NCBI RefSeq assembly: GCF_014773435.2
Contig: NZ_JACXAG020000005.1
Span: 1 to 64,000, forward strand
Source of the DNA: Polycladospora coralii
GTDB lineage: Bacteria > Bacillota > Bacilli > Thermoactinomycetales > Thermoactinomycetaceae
Reading direction: 5' to 3'
DNA length: 64,000 nucleotides
This document shows, piece by piece, positions 56,701-64,000 of the stretch (position 1 is its first letter; every line of letters begins with the position of its first letter). Below the pieces are notes generated by a model. The model was not told where the DNA came from and made no database searches. It saw nothing but the letters and a program-made list of their open reading frames with translations. Both the position numbers and the translations under genes were made by a program.

Positions 56701-58010
56701 CAGTAATTCATCAAAAAAATAATCGGACAGATAATCTTTTTGCCTATATCCAACTTCAGGAAGAAGGGGATGAGCTTCAGCTTGAAAAAGAAAGGCTTAA
56801 GTTATTTACCCTTTCGCAGTTTCCAAATCTAAAACTTAGGATGGATGAAATCCATGCGACTGCATGGCCGGAGTTCTTTACTAGAGAAGAAATCCAGAAT
56901 AAATATTGGCCAAAACTGTTCACTCAATTTACTAAATATCAGTTAGGCTTGATCGATGGCACAGGAGATGTGGTAGCTGTTGGCAATACAGTTCCCATTT
57001 ATTGGGATGGAACAAAAGAAAATCTACCGCAAGGTTGGGATGATGGATTGGTTAGAGGTTTTACAGATTCTAAGAGCAATGAGAAGCCTAATACATTGCT
57101 CGTACTTGCGGGAGTAGTAGATGAGGCATATCAGGGGAAAGGGATTGCTGCCTTACTAGTTAAAGCATTTAAAATGTTAGCCTATGGACATGGCCTGAAG
57201 CGTTTGATTATCCCTGTTCGTCCTACTGGCAAAAGTGATTTTCCAAATATTAATTTTACAGAGTACTGCGATATGCGCAGGGAAGACGGATTATCTGTAG
57301 ATAATTGGTTACGTACGCATGAACGTGTAGGTGGGCGAATCATTCATAAAACTGAAAAATCTCAGTATGTTAAAGCTAGTATTACGGAATGGCAAGCATG
57401 GGCTGGGACTCCATTTATACGGAGTGGTTCATACCATGTGCCTAAAACATTAGCACCTGTCCAGATTGATTTGGAACAGGAGATTGGAGAATATTGGGAT
57501 CCTAGCGTTTGGATAGAACATTCATTAGAATCAGCACTCCCTTGGAACTATATCGACTCGGAAATCATACAGAACCATTTAAAACAATTGATGCCGGATT
57601 ATATGATCCCACATCAGTACATGTTTCTTCATGATATGCCACTTACAAGCAGTGGTAAAATTGATAAAAACGCATTACCAGAGCCAAATTTAAGTCAAAA
57701 TCTACAAGAAATGATCTTACCGCAAAATGCGATCGAAGAAAAAATTTTAAATATATGGAAAGAAATTCTGCAGGTGGAAGCTATCAGTGTTACCGATCAA
57801 TTCTTTGATTTGGGGGGACATTCGTTAAAAGCTACTCAAATTGTGACCCGGGTGAGTCGGACATTTGGTGTTTCATTTCATCTTCGCGAATTGTTTAAAT
57901 CTGCAACGATTCGCGCCTTGGCTCAAGTAGTAGAAATTAAGTTAAAATCTCAGACCAGTGATGGAACGACTTTTAAAAAAGTAGAACGTCGTACCAAGAG
58001 TAAAAAATGA
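50703..58010 (+). CDS. NRPS, two modules: C-A-PCP-C-A(GNAT-interrupted)-PCP
   Basis: This protein has 2435 residues. C1 has HHIVADG. A1 has YTSGSTGNPKG and GPTECSDDVTQ, with pocket by eye near DVWEINADDK; PCP1 has IGGHSISAV. C2 has HHIIWDETS, with Glu for the usual Gly. A2 has FTSGTTGTPKG, NHYGPTEI and a DALQIGHVDK-like pocket. After the A8 motif QVKVRGNRVELEEVE (about 1970) a domain of some 260 residues is inserted (about 2025-2285). It has ATAWPEFF, AVGNTVPIYWDGT and the acetyl-CoA motif DEAYQGKGIAALLV of GNAT acetyltransferases. The A domain then resumes with MPDYMIPHQ and SSGKIDK, followed by PCP2 (LGGHSLKATQ). TTG 50703 has GGAGG in front. Confidence 0.88.
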   Translation: MKNSTEQEIFKYELSHTQKRFWLTEQLEFVQESRVSAMSHVSTAFTLKGKLDHFLFHQVMNGLVNRHEILRTCFIEEEGKPVQVIYPTIDFKVSLVDVSNHEQNLKHLVVDELNKPFDLTKVPLLRATLYKLSESEHMCLLVAHHIVADGWAIDILMSEFVALYRAFVNQQENPLEPLSIQYSDFAHWHNELLEEGGLDDQREFWLNRLAGELPDLNFPLDVPRPSMQSFDGDVVPLIIEGDLMNKLKAACERLNVSLYMFLLAAFNVLLAKYTRNEDIIVGTSFSGRAHPDVGNLVGCFINTLPVRNQVNGNESFEDFVKKMKQAVLELSVNQEYPFDRIVEDLGIERSLSRNPIFDVVFEVHTLRTDKHTEVQVNSDLTLSFEKSIDHIKNAGFDFAFELFQSEGKIDGYIQYCTALFHKETIERLSRHFIQLVSQVVERPEQKVREINMLLEEEKMQVLKQFNHLQQSFPVQVPVHLLFEEQAAQTPENIAASFEGVEISYRELNERANRIAHLLRTQGLGANQFVAVVMERNIDWLTTLLAIFKSGAAYVPIDPNLPDERIVYILQNSESKVIVTQTHFVERIKQMNHTAQATIYLDKNQDYVSNMSMYTQADVEMYPSNNLEPIQTSVDLAYMIYTSGSTGNPKGALVRHDGMINHLYGKIASLSIGAEDVVVQNASVSFDVSVWQALVALLVGAKTSIVSFEVARDQSLLLEHLQKEEATVVETVPTLLFAFLDTVQGLVKDKRQLPQLRWMIANGEELPIKLMNSWFEIYPSIKLVNAYGPTECSDDVTQHVMTSLAETDILRVPIGCPLPNLSLYIVDQYHHLAPIGVKGEIWVSGIGVGNGYWKNSKLTQEKFISNPFVDNDTKLRVYRTGDLGCWRPDGSIEFFGRIDFQVKVRGFRIELGEIENVIGNHPQVDEVVVIEKHTVTGDNMLVAFYTSKHLLETNILQENLREILPYYMIPTHIIRINEMPLLASEKIDRNRLKQWKIKENEKLEASFPKTPTEIKIASIWEEILGCDQICATDNFFHIGGHSISAVKVINRINNHFEIKINLQQIFITPILSDLANVVDTEVTKSSVKKQENHLLQRMPDQETYQLAPVQLPEWYLHNLEPENPFYNVSFDVMFHGDMNLHAFERAWNTIVMRHSVLRTTFKNDNGVPFQVISPYMEFKLDDIYDNYTHILEEEMDQVTRELALAHANRLFDFERGPLFYIKLVEFPGKQFLFMFVSHHIIWDETSSMNLMKELKELYNAYVTEREPLLPTLEVDYKDYAQWMNRAIEKGFLEEQRQYWLKKLSNLSSGLNLPTDYPRPPMVTFNGGTILGKFKPDLQDQVYKFCKQNNITLYMFLLAVMNLHMHRLSDQNDFVLGSPILNRDDVKLENMLGLFATAIPLRFTLDHRDMTFEQLLKQSKQTAIEAYDNHIYPSNFVVEQIHEKIDLSRSKLFSVMYGLQNNKQNLMSDLQFDGLTCNFKVFDFLEKNSRFDLTFAFDELESGIEINLNYNSDLFNKSTAERMINQFIWLTEQVISTPKKPLYEYLLLRNTEKHKMIGEWNHSDHIFNDHICIHEMMERQAEKTPDYPAVLYQDKIIRYRELNERANRLAHLLCKLGVQPENKVGVIFEPSIDMIVALYAVLKAGASYVPLSPDLPINRKKMIVERSQMEVLITTSQFLNENLAFNGKIVQMDTDISIINEQSSQNVNLPTCAKQLAYVLFTSGTTGTPKGIEVEHSGVINLFEWSQQKYSLSDTDATLLMTPYTFDASLLEMFWPLMHGAKVIIPNTEELKDPAAIGQLVRAHQITILQFVPILLEAFVQAKKKSQFSELPSLRYVICGGAVLTRELRDQFLSQFDCHLSNHYGPTEITVDAITFDCNESFEGNTVPIGKPIANTKVYLLDEQRHIVPVGVPGEIYIASPGLARGYLDDREETNRKFVPNPFSADPDSRLYKTGDRAKYLEDGNMVYMGRLDNQVKVRGNRVELEEVENGLSSHSSVSRCAVIHQKNNRTDNLFAYIQLQEEGDELQLEKERLKLFTLSQFPNLKLRMDEIHATAWPEFFTREEIQNKYWPKLFTQFTKYQLGLIDGTGDVVAVGNTVPIYWDGTKENLPQGWDDGLVRGFTDSKSNEKPNTLLVLAGVVDEAYQGKGIAALLVKAFKMLAYGHGLKRLIIPVRPTGKSDFPNINFTEYCDMRREDGLSVDNWLRTHERVGGRIIHKTEKSQYVKASITEWQAWAGTPFIRSGSYHVPKTLAPVQIDLEQEIGEYWDPSVWIEHSLESALPWNYIDSEIIQNHLKQLMPDYMIPHQYMFLHDMPLTSSGKIDKNALPEPNLSQNLQEMILPQNAIEEKILNIWKEILQVEAISVTDQFFDLGGHSLKATQIVTRVSRTFGVSFHLRELFKSATIRALAQVVEIKLKSQTSDGTTFKKVERRTKSKK

Positions 58011-58026
58011 AATTTTTGCATCAATA

Positions 58027-58052
58027 TGGTGTAGGATATCCTTCCTACACCA
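58027..58052 (+). repeat. 10-bp inverted repeat between NRPS genes
   Basis: TGGTGTAGGA (58027-58036) and TCCTACACCA (58043-58052) form a perfect stem with a six-base loop. No T tract follows, so it is not a full terminator. It may pause or stabilise the long transcript between the last two NRPS genes. Confidence 0.5.
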
Positions 58053-58086
58053 CTGTTAAACAATCTAAGAAAAAAGGAGTTTACGC

Positions 58087-61000
58087 ATGAGTGATTTTGA
58101 ATTATACGAATCATCTTCGGCTCAAAAAAGGATTTATCTGGTTAATCAATTACATGGCATTCATACAACATATAATCTCCCCTTTGTGATGATCGTAGAG
58201 GGGAAGCTTAACAAATCTCGTTTAAGTACAGCTGTGACCCAATTAATTCAAAGGCATGAAACGCTACGTACAAGTTTTGTGGAAGAAAAAGGTGAGGTAC
58301 TACAGAAAGTCTATGAATATCTCGATGTGTCTGTGATAGACAGAGGAACAGTCACTAAAGATCAAATAGACGATCTTGTACAGGCATTTATTCGACCCTT
58401 TGATCTTCAGTCAGCGCCTTTATTTCGTATAGAGCTGGCTGAGCTTTCATTTGATAAGCATATACTAATGATGGATGTCCATCATATCATTGCAGATGGG
58501 ACTTCAATGCAAACCATTTTTGAGGAAATCATGGCTGTGTATAATGGTGCTGAACTTCCTGAATTAGATGTGCAGTATGTAGACTTTGCGATCTGGCAGA
58601 ACGACTTCTTTCAAACTGAAGTGATGAAAACTCAAGAAGCATTCTGGATGGATACCTTTGCTGAAGAGATTCCTATACTTGATCTTCCATTAGATTTTCC
58701 GCGTCCACCTGTCCAGTCATTCAATGGAGATAAATATTCGTTTACTCTTGATGCTGATTTAACTTCAAAGATTCATCAGTTTACTAGGCAAGAAGGTATT
58801 ACACTCTACATGTTTTTGCTTGCGGTGTACAATCTATTCATGTACAGATATAGCGGGCAGGAACGAATTATTATCGGTTCACCCATTGCAGGTCGTAAGC
58901 ATGTAGAATTTGAGAAAATGATAGGTATGTTTGTTAATACGCTGGCGATGCTGAATGAACCAAAGGGTGAGAAGTCTTTTCGTTCCTTTTTACAGGAGGT
59001 AAAGGAAAATGCTTTGCAAGCTTACGAGAACCAGGATTTTCAATTTGAAGAGTTGGTTAGAAAGTTAGATATCCCACGAAATTCGGGTAGACATCCAATA
59101 TTTGATACCATGTTAGTTTTACAAAATACGGATAAGACAGCGATAGAAATGGATGGCCTCACCTTCACTCCTTATCAAATAAAGTGTAAAACGACTAAGT
59201 TTGATTTATTAGTTGAAGTATTTGACCATGAAAATGAGTTAAAAATAAACTTCGAATATAATACGGGTTTGTTTCAAAAGGAAACGATTCAACGCATGGC
59301 GACACATTTTAGTAATTTAGTTCAAAATACATTGATGAATCCGGAAAATAAATTATTTGAATACGAAATGATTTCAGAAGTAGAGAAACAAAAAATCTTA
59401 TTTGATTTTAATGATACCCAATTCGACTATCCGCGAGAAAAATCGATTACACAATTATTTGAAGAGCAAGTGGAGAAAAAAGCCAATCATATCGCGCTTA
59501 TTTATCAAGATCATACACTTACCTATCAAGAGTTAAATAATCGGTCTAACCAGTTAGCACGCGCTTTACGAAAGAAAGGGATAAAATCGGGAGAAGTCAT
59601 TGGATTGATTACTGATCGTTCGATTGAGATGATCATTAGTATTTTGGCGATATTGAAGGCGGGTGGTGTATACCTTCCGATTGAGCCTAATCAACCTGAA
59701 AAAAGAATTCATTATATGTTAGAAGATTCTAGTGTCAATCTACTACTCGTACAAAGAGAAGGAATGATACCCAATCGATATAGTGGAGAGATCTTAAGAC
59801 TAGACGAAAAAGATTGGACAAAAGAGTTGACTGATAACCTACTCATAATGATTCAACCACAGGACTTAGCCTATGTCATATATACATCAGGTTCAACTGG
59901 AAAACCGAAAGGGAGTCTAAATACACATCAAAATGTAATTAAAACCATAAACAACGGAGTGATTTCAGTTGATGAAACAGATCGGATTTTACAATTGGCT
60001 AACTATGCCTTTGATGGATCTACTTATGAAATATATACCGCTCTGTTACAGGGAGCACCTCTTGTGCTTGTTCCTAAAGAAGCCTTGTTAAACACAGTAG
60101 AAATAACTCGATTGATTCGTAAACATAAAATTACCTCTACCTGTATGACGACATCATTGTTTAATACCATAGTAGATCTAGATACGGATTGTCTAAGGGG
60201 TATGAGAAAGTTGTTATTTGGTGGTGAAAAGGCTTCTGTTAAACATGTACAAAAAGCGCTGAATGTAATGGGTGCGCATCGACTCATTAATGCATATGGC
60301 CCGACGGAAACAACTGTATTTGCCACGCTCTACTCGGTAGATGATCGTGCAATGAATATGAATACGATTCCAATTGGGTATCCTGTGCATAATACGACCG
60401 TTTATATTTTAGGTGATCATAACCAGTTACAGCCAATTGGAGTCCCTGGAGAGTTGTGCATTGGTGGAGAAGGACTGGCAAAGTGTTATCTAAATCGTCC
60501 TGAACTTACCGAAGAAAGGTTTGTAATGAACCCCTATACACAGGAAAGAATGTATCGAACCGGGGATCTTGTACGGTGGTTACCTGATGGAAACATTGAA
60601 TATTTTGATCGAATCGATTCACAGGTGAAGATTCGTGGTAACCGAATCGAATTAGATGAGATTGAAATAAAATTATTAGAACATGCTGCTATCTGTGAAA
60701 CCGTATTAGTTGCTCGTACAGATGAGGGGGGGCACTCTTATTTATGTTGTTATCTGGTGACAAACGGAGACTGGACAGTATCAGAACTGCGTGATCATTT
60801 GAAGTGTTCTCTACCAGAATACATGATTCCTTCTTATTTTGTGGAGCTTGAGAAGTTACCTCTAACATCTAGCGGTAAATTAGATAAGAAGTCATTACCT
60901 GAACCAAACGGAAACTTAGAAATGCATGAGGCATACCAGGCGCCAACGAATCGCGTAGAGAACATGCTTGTTCAAATCTTTGAAGAAATACTGGGAGTAA

Positions 61001-62547
61001 GGTCAGTTGGCATTCATGATAACTTCTTTGAGTTAGGTGGACATTCGTTGAAAGCTACAAAATTAGTAGCACATGTTCATAAAAAACTAGAGGTAGAGTT
61101 ACCCATACAAGAAGTATTTGCACACCCTACTGTAAAAGAAATGGCAATGTATATCCGAAACGCTGAAGAAAATCCTTATGCTTCAATTCAACCGATTAAG
61201 AAACAAGAACATTACGCACTAAGTCCAGCACAAAAACGGATGTATATTATGAATCAAATGGATCCTAGTAGTACAGTCTTCAATATAACGGACACTATGA
61301 TGGTAAAAGGTAAACTTGACTATGAGTGGTTTGAGAATGTATTTAAACAAATGATAGAGCGTCATGAGTCGCTCCGAACTTCTATTTCTTTGAGGGAAGG
61401 TGAACCGGTGCAGATCGTGCACGATGAAATTCCATTTCAAATCGATATAATGGAAGAGGAATGGGAGAGCATAAATGACAATCTCATAAAGCGATTCATC
61501 CGTCCGTTTGATTTACATAAGGCACCACTTATCCGTGTCGGATTGATAAAAGTAGATTCTGACACACATCTGTTTATCCTTGACATACATCATATTGTTG
61601 TAGATGGAACATCGATAGGTATATTAAGCGATGAATTTGTCCGTTTATGCCGTGGTGAGGCACTACGTCCTTTACGTATTCAGTACAAGGATTTTGTTGC
61701 TTGGCAAAATGACATTTTACAATCCGAAATAACGAAAAAGCAGGAAATTTACTGGTTAGATCAATTTCACGGTGATATTCCAGTGTTGCAACTACCTACA
61801 GATTATCCACGCAAAATGGATGTTGATTATAAAGGTGACTCCGTTCAAAGGGTGTGGAATAAGGATCAATTGGAATTTCTGAAGCGTTTTTCGCGAAAAA
61901 ATGGGACTACCTTATTTATTACTTTGTTAACTGCTTACAATATCTTGCTCCACAAATACACAGCACAGGACGATATTGTAGTGGGTACTCCCATTGCGGG
62001 AAGACAACATATCGACTTAGAAAATATCGTAGGGATGTTTGTTAATACGTTAGCCATTCGAAACTATCCTAGGGCGGATAAGACAGTACGAGAATTAATT
62101 AAAGAAGTAAAAGAAAATGTATTTAAAGCATATGAAAATCAAGGATATCCGTTAGAAGAATTGGTGGCAAAATTAGGTACTTACCGAGATGTCAGCCGTA
62201 ATCCACTATTTGACACCATGTTAGTCATACAAAATATGGATATTCCAGATATTCAAGTGGATCATCTTCAGTTCCAACCCTATCAAAGAGGAACGGGTAC
62301 TTCGCAAGGCGATCTGACTTGGATTGTAAACGAAAAAGCAGATAGTCTTTCAATTGAAGTAGAGTATCGCGCAAATTTATTTAAACGAGAGACCATTGAA
62401 GCGATGGTGCAAGATTTCTTTACTGTACTGCAGAAAATGGAAGAAAATATGGATGAATTGATCGTTGATCTGTCTATTCGTGAAAAAAAAATTGTCAGAG
62501 AAGTTGAATGGCTAGCTGCTTTAGAAGATGATTTTGTTTTATTTTAA
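58087..62547 (+). CDS. NRPS: C-A-PCP with additional terminal C domain
   Basis: This protein has 1486 residues. C1 has HHIIADG near 131. The A domain has YTSGSTGKPKG, NAYGPTETT, TGDLVRWL and SSGKLDK; its pocket by eye reads roughly DGYCLGAVFK, not a code I know. The PCP has LGGHSLKAT near 981. A second full C domain follows (about 1040-1486) with HHIVVDG near 1167, and the protein ends shortly after it without A, PCP or TE. A terminal C domain without its own module must act on a carrier protein of another protein. The termination protein from 47320, with an incomplete C domain, is the obvious partner. ATG has AAAAGGAG in front. Confidence 0.87.
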   Translation: MSDFELYESSSAQKRIYLVNQLHGIHTTYNLPFVMIVEGKLNKSRLSTAVTQLIQRHETLRTSFVEEKGEVLQKVYEYLDVSVIDRGTVTKDQIDDLVQAFIRPFDLQSAPLFRIELAELSFDKHILMMDVHHIIADGTSMQTIFEEIMAVYNGAELPELDVQYVDFAIWQNDFFQTEVMKTQEAFWMDTFAEEIPILDLPLDFPRPPVQSFNGDKYSFTLDADLTSKIHQFTRQEGITLYMFLLAVYNLFMYRYSGQERIIIGSPIAGRKHVEFEKMIGMFVNTLAMLNEPKGEKSFRSFLQEVKENALQAYENQDFQFEELVRKLDIPRNSGRHPIFDTMLVLQNTDKTAIEMDGLTFTPYQIKCKTTKFDLLVEVFDHENELKINFEYNTGLFQKETIQRMATHFSNLVQNTLMNPENKLFEYEMISEVEKQKILFDFNDTQFDYPREKSITQLFEEQVEKKANHIALIYQDHTLTYQELNNRSNQLARALRKKGIKSGEVIGLITDRSIEMIISILAILKAGGVYLPIEPNQPEKRIHYMLEDSSVNLLLVQREGMIPNRYSGEILRLDEKDWTKELTDNLLIMIQPQDLAYVIYTSGSTGKPKGSLNTHQNVIKTINNGVISVDETDRILQLANYAFDGSTYEIYTALLQGAPLVLVPKEALLNTVEITRLIRKHKITSTCMTTSLFNTIVDLDTDCLRGMRKLLFGGEKASVKHVQKALNVMGAHRLINAYGPTETTVFATLYSVDDRAMNMNTIPIGYPVHNTTVYILGDHNQLQPIGVPGELCIGGEGLAKCYLNRPELTEERFVMNPYTQERMYRTGDLVRWLPDGNIEYFDRIDSQVKIRGNRIELDEIEIKLLEHAAICETVLVARTDEGGHSYLCCYLVTNGDWTVSELRDHLKCSLPEYMIPSYFVELEKLPLTSSGKLDKKSLPEPNGNLEMHEAYQAPTNRVENMLVQIFEEILGVRSVGIHDNFFELGGHSLKATKLVAHVHKKLEVELPIQEVFAHPTVKEMAMYIRNAEENPYASIQPIKKQEHYALSPAQKRMYIMNQMDPSSTVFNITDTMMVKGKLDYEWFENVFKQMIERHESLRTSISLREGEPVQIVHDEIPFQIDIMEEEWESINDNLIKRFIRPFDLHKAPLIRVGLIKVDSDTHLFILDIHHIVVDGTSIGILSDEFVRLCRGEALRPLRIQYKDFVAWQNDILQSEITKKQEIYWLDQFHGDIPVLQLPTDYPRKMDVDYKGDSVQRVWNKDQLEFLKRFSRKNGTTLFITLLTAYNILLHKYTAQDDIVVGTPIAGRQHIDLENIVGMFVNTLAIRNYPRADKTVRELIKEVKENVFKAYENQGYPLEELVAKLGTYRDVSRNPLFDTMLVIQNMDIPDIQVDHLQFQPYQRGTGTSQGDLTWIVNEKADSLSIEVEYRANLFKRETIEAMVQDFFTVLQKMEENMDELIVDLSIREKKIVREVEWLAALEDDFVLF

Positions 62548-62787
62548 AAAGATAAGTAGCCACAAAAGTCAACCTTATTAAATGGGAGACTTGCTCTTAC
62601 AAGCGGTTGAAACAATTTAAAGATAGAAAATTATAGATCATTACAGTCCATTCCATGCTTATATCTGAAATGTACCCAATTAAATCGACTTAACAGTAGT
62701 AGAAGTAGCTTGCTGTATTGTAGAAGGGACAGGAACTGAGCTTGTTAAAGTCCAGCAAGAGAAAATTTAATGAAAAGGAGAGTATAG
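62548..62787 (+). other. 240-bp spacer before the peptidase gene
   Basis: No terminator is seen, so transcription may continue. One short frame (about 62684-62770) reads LTVVEVACCIVEGTGTELVKVQQ with protein-like composition, but it has no start. It may be a remnant of a lost small gene. Confidence 0.3.
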
Positions 62788-64000
62788 ATGCAGATTGTCA
62801 AATTTACCTTCCTATGCTTGATTATTCTATTAGGGTATTTCCCAACTTCGACTGCGCATGCAACAGATGACGAAATATTACCCAATACGACGGTGGCAGA
62901 TTTAGAAAAATTTATCCATGATATGAAAAGTGAGAGTAAAATACCTGGTTTGGCAATCGTAGTTGTTCATAATGATAAAACCCTTTATCAAAAGGGACTG
63001 GGATATGCTAATGTGAGTTATGAAAAAAAAGTTGAACAGGATACGCTATTTGAACTAGGATCAACGAGTAAGGCTTTTACTGCCCAAGCATTGTTTAAGT
63101 TAGAAGAGCAGGGGTTGGTTCAATTAGATGATCCCATAACCAAATATATCCCTTGGTTAAATTTCACCTATCATGGAAAACCTGTACAGGTTACAGTGGA
63201 GCAATTATTACATCATACGAGTGGAATTCCTTTTAAAACGATTGTTCACATCCCTAGTTCTACATCAGAAAGTGCATTAGAAGAGACAATACGTACGCTA
63301 GTAGGAGTTGAATTATCCACCCCCCCTGGAGAAAAATTTGAATACGCTACGATTAACTATGATGTATTAGGCTATCTTATACAGAAAGTATCAGGAGTTT
63401 CATTTGAAAATTATACAAAAAATGAAATTTTTGACGAATTCAGTTTGAACCATACGTACTTCCAGGGGGAAGTACCTACACAAAATATGGCAACAGGATA
63501 TAAAGTGGGATTTACTTTTGCATTAGCGTATAATGCGCCACGTTATCGTGGGAATCATCCAGCGGGTTATGTCGTCACAAATATGGATGATGTAGGACGT
63601 TGGATGAAGATTCAGCTTGGTAGTATACCTATGGAGGAAGCGATTAATAAGCGCATTAAAAGGGCACATGAACCGAATGAACAAGTGAAGCCTGATATAG
63701 ATGGTTCTTCTTATGCAGCTGGTTGGCAAATCTATAAAAATCGTAATGGTGAAATCGCCCATAGTGGAAACAATCCTAACTTTTCTTCCTATATCGTGTT
63801 TCAGCCTGAAGAAAAGCTTGCTGTTGCCGTATTAGCTAATCTTAACTCAGAGTATACAGCTCAAATCGGACAGGGCATCATGAATAGGCTACAAGATAAA
63901 AAAGAAGTAGAAAACAATTCAGATTCATTTATTGAAGCAGACAAGATTGCAACAGCAATTTCTATTATCTTCCTAATCATTACATGGATGATGCTCTTTT
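62788..64000 (+). CDS. secreted, membrane-anchored S12 peptidase (ClbP/ZmaM-like prodrug peptidase), 3' end outside window
   Basis: This is a frame of 404 codons open to the window edge. A signal peptide (FTFLCLIILLGYFPTSTAHA) is followed by a serine beta-lactamase-fold domain. SxxK is S92-T-S-K95 in ELGSTSKAF; the Tyr motif is Y186 in EYATINYDVLGYL, where the usual Asn of YxN is Thr; the third motif is HSG at 325-327. A membrane helix begins near 389. ClbP has Ser95, Lys98 and Tyr186, a close match in spacing. Such enzymes remove N-acyl-D-Asn caps outside the cytoplasm during export. The gene may go on into further helices or an ABC domain beyond the edge. Strong site AAAAGGAG before ATG. 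Confidence 0.85.
   Translation, partial: MQIVKFTFLCLIILLGYFPTSTAHATDDEILPNTTVADLEKFIHDMKSESKIPGLAIVVVHNDKTLYQKGLGYANVSYEKKVEQDTLFELGSTSKAFTAQALFKLEEQGLVQLDDPITKYIPWLNFTYHGKPVQVTVEQLLHHTSGIPFKTIVHIPSSTSESALEETIRTLVGVELSTPPGEKFEYATINYDVLGYLIQKVSGVSFENYTKNEIFDEFSLNHTYFQGEVPTQNMATGYKVGFTFALAYNAPRYRGNHPAGYVVTNMDDVGRWMKIQLGSIPMEEAINKRIKRAHEPNEQVKPDIDGSSYAAGWQIYKNRNGEIAHSGNNPNFSSYIVFQPEEKLAVAVLANLNSEYTAQIGQGIMNRLQDKKEVENNSDSFIEADKIATAISIIFLIITWMMLF

Noticed and set aside
1-64000. CRISPR arrays, tRNA or rRNA genes, complete insertion sequences
   Set aside because: I found no regularly spaced repeats, no cloverleaf-like sequences and no transposase gene on reading both strands.

Overview
The window looks like a low-GC Gram-positive chromosome of the order Bacillales. 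Supporting signs are an Hfq of the Bacillus type, DUF1128 and DUF309 proteins, strong AGGAGG-type ribosome sites, a sigmaA-like promoter and a NusG-paralogue antiterminator. The MoxR/DUF58/VWA block and the NRPS content would fit Thermoactinomycetaceae, Brevibacillus or Paenibacillus, but the sequence alone does not settle the genus.

Layout. (1) 1-2.4 kb is the tail of a polymorphic-toxin locus: the C-terminal end of a protein with a HINT self-processing domain and a variable toxin domain, a DUF3885 probable immunity gene, a frameshifted Rhs fragment and further decayed coding sequence. (2) 2.5-4.7 kb holds small stress or redox enzymes: a monooxygenase-fold protein, a nitroreductase, a DJ-1/PfpI protein and an acylphosphatase. 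(3) 4.8-16.9 kb is one tightly overlapping eight-gene operon: exported protein, ABC ATPase, ABC permease, a protein with a long Gly-Gln repeat, MoxR ATPase, DUF58 and two VWA membrane proteins. (4) 16.9-17.9 kb is housekeeping (hfq, DUF1128, DUF309), closed by a 31-bp perfect hairpin. (5) 18.0-26.1 kb is a compact biosynthetic operon: carrier protein, class III aminotransferase, hotdog thioesterase, FabZ-like protein, ketosynthase, a catalytically dead ketosynthase-like partner, AMP ligase, type II thioesterase, EamA exporter and nitroreductase, followed by a YbaK/EbsC gene. It encodes no ketoreductase or acyltransferase, and I do not recognise its product. (6) 27.1-27.7 kb, minus strand, is a LoaP-type antiterminator, followed by a 1.4-kb leader ending in two hairpins, the second a clear intrinsic terminator. 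(7) 29.1-64.0 kb, continuing past the window, is a large NRPS/PKS operon.

How the large cluster may work. SbnA and SbnB homologues make L-2,3-diaminopropionate. The first NRPS is C-A-PCP-E, and its A-domain pocket, read by eye, matches the asparagine code, so it should install an N-acyl-D-Asn cap. The last gene encodes a secreted, membrane-anchored S12 peptidase of the ClbP/ZmaM kind that removes such caps. This is the prodrug logic known from colibactin, zwittermicin and xenocoumacin. The exporter at the start of the operon keeps a signal peptide and a short stub resembling the start of that peptidase, as if a fused peptidase-transporter had lost its catalytic domain. The hybrid NRPS/PKS protein has an acyltransferase without its catalytic Ser-His. 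One A domain is interrupted by a complete GNAT acetyltransferase. The thioesterase lies in the third NRPS protein, which begins with half a C domain, while the last NRPS protein ends in a free C domain, so the assembly order probably differs from gene order. Candidate PhoP boxes in front of loaP suggest a phosphate-to-antiterminator control chain.
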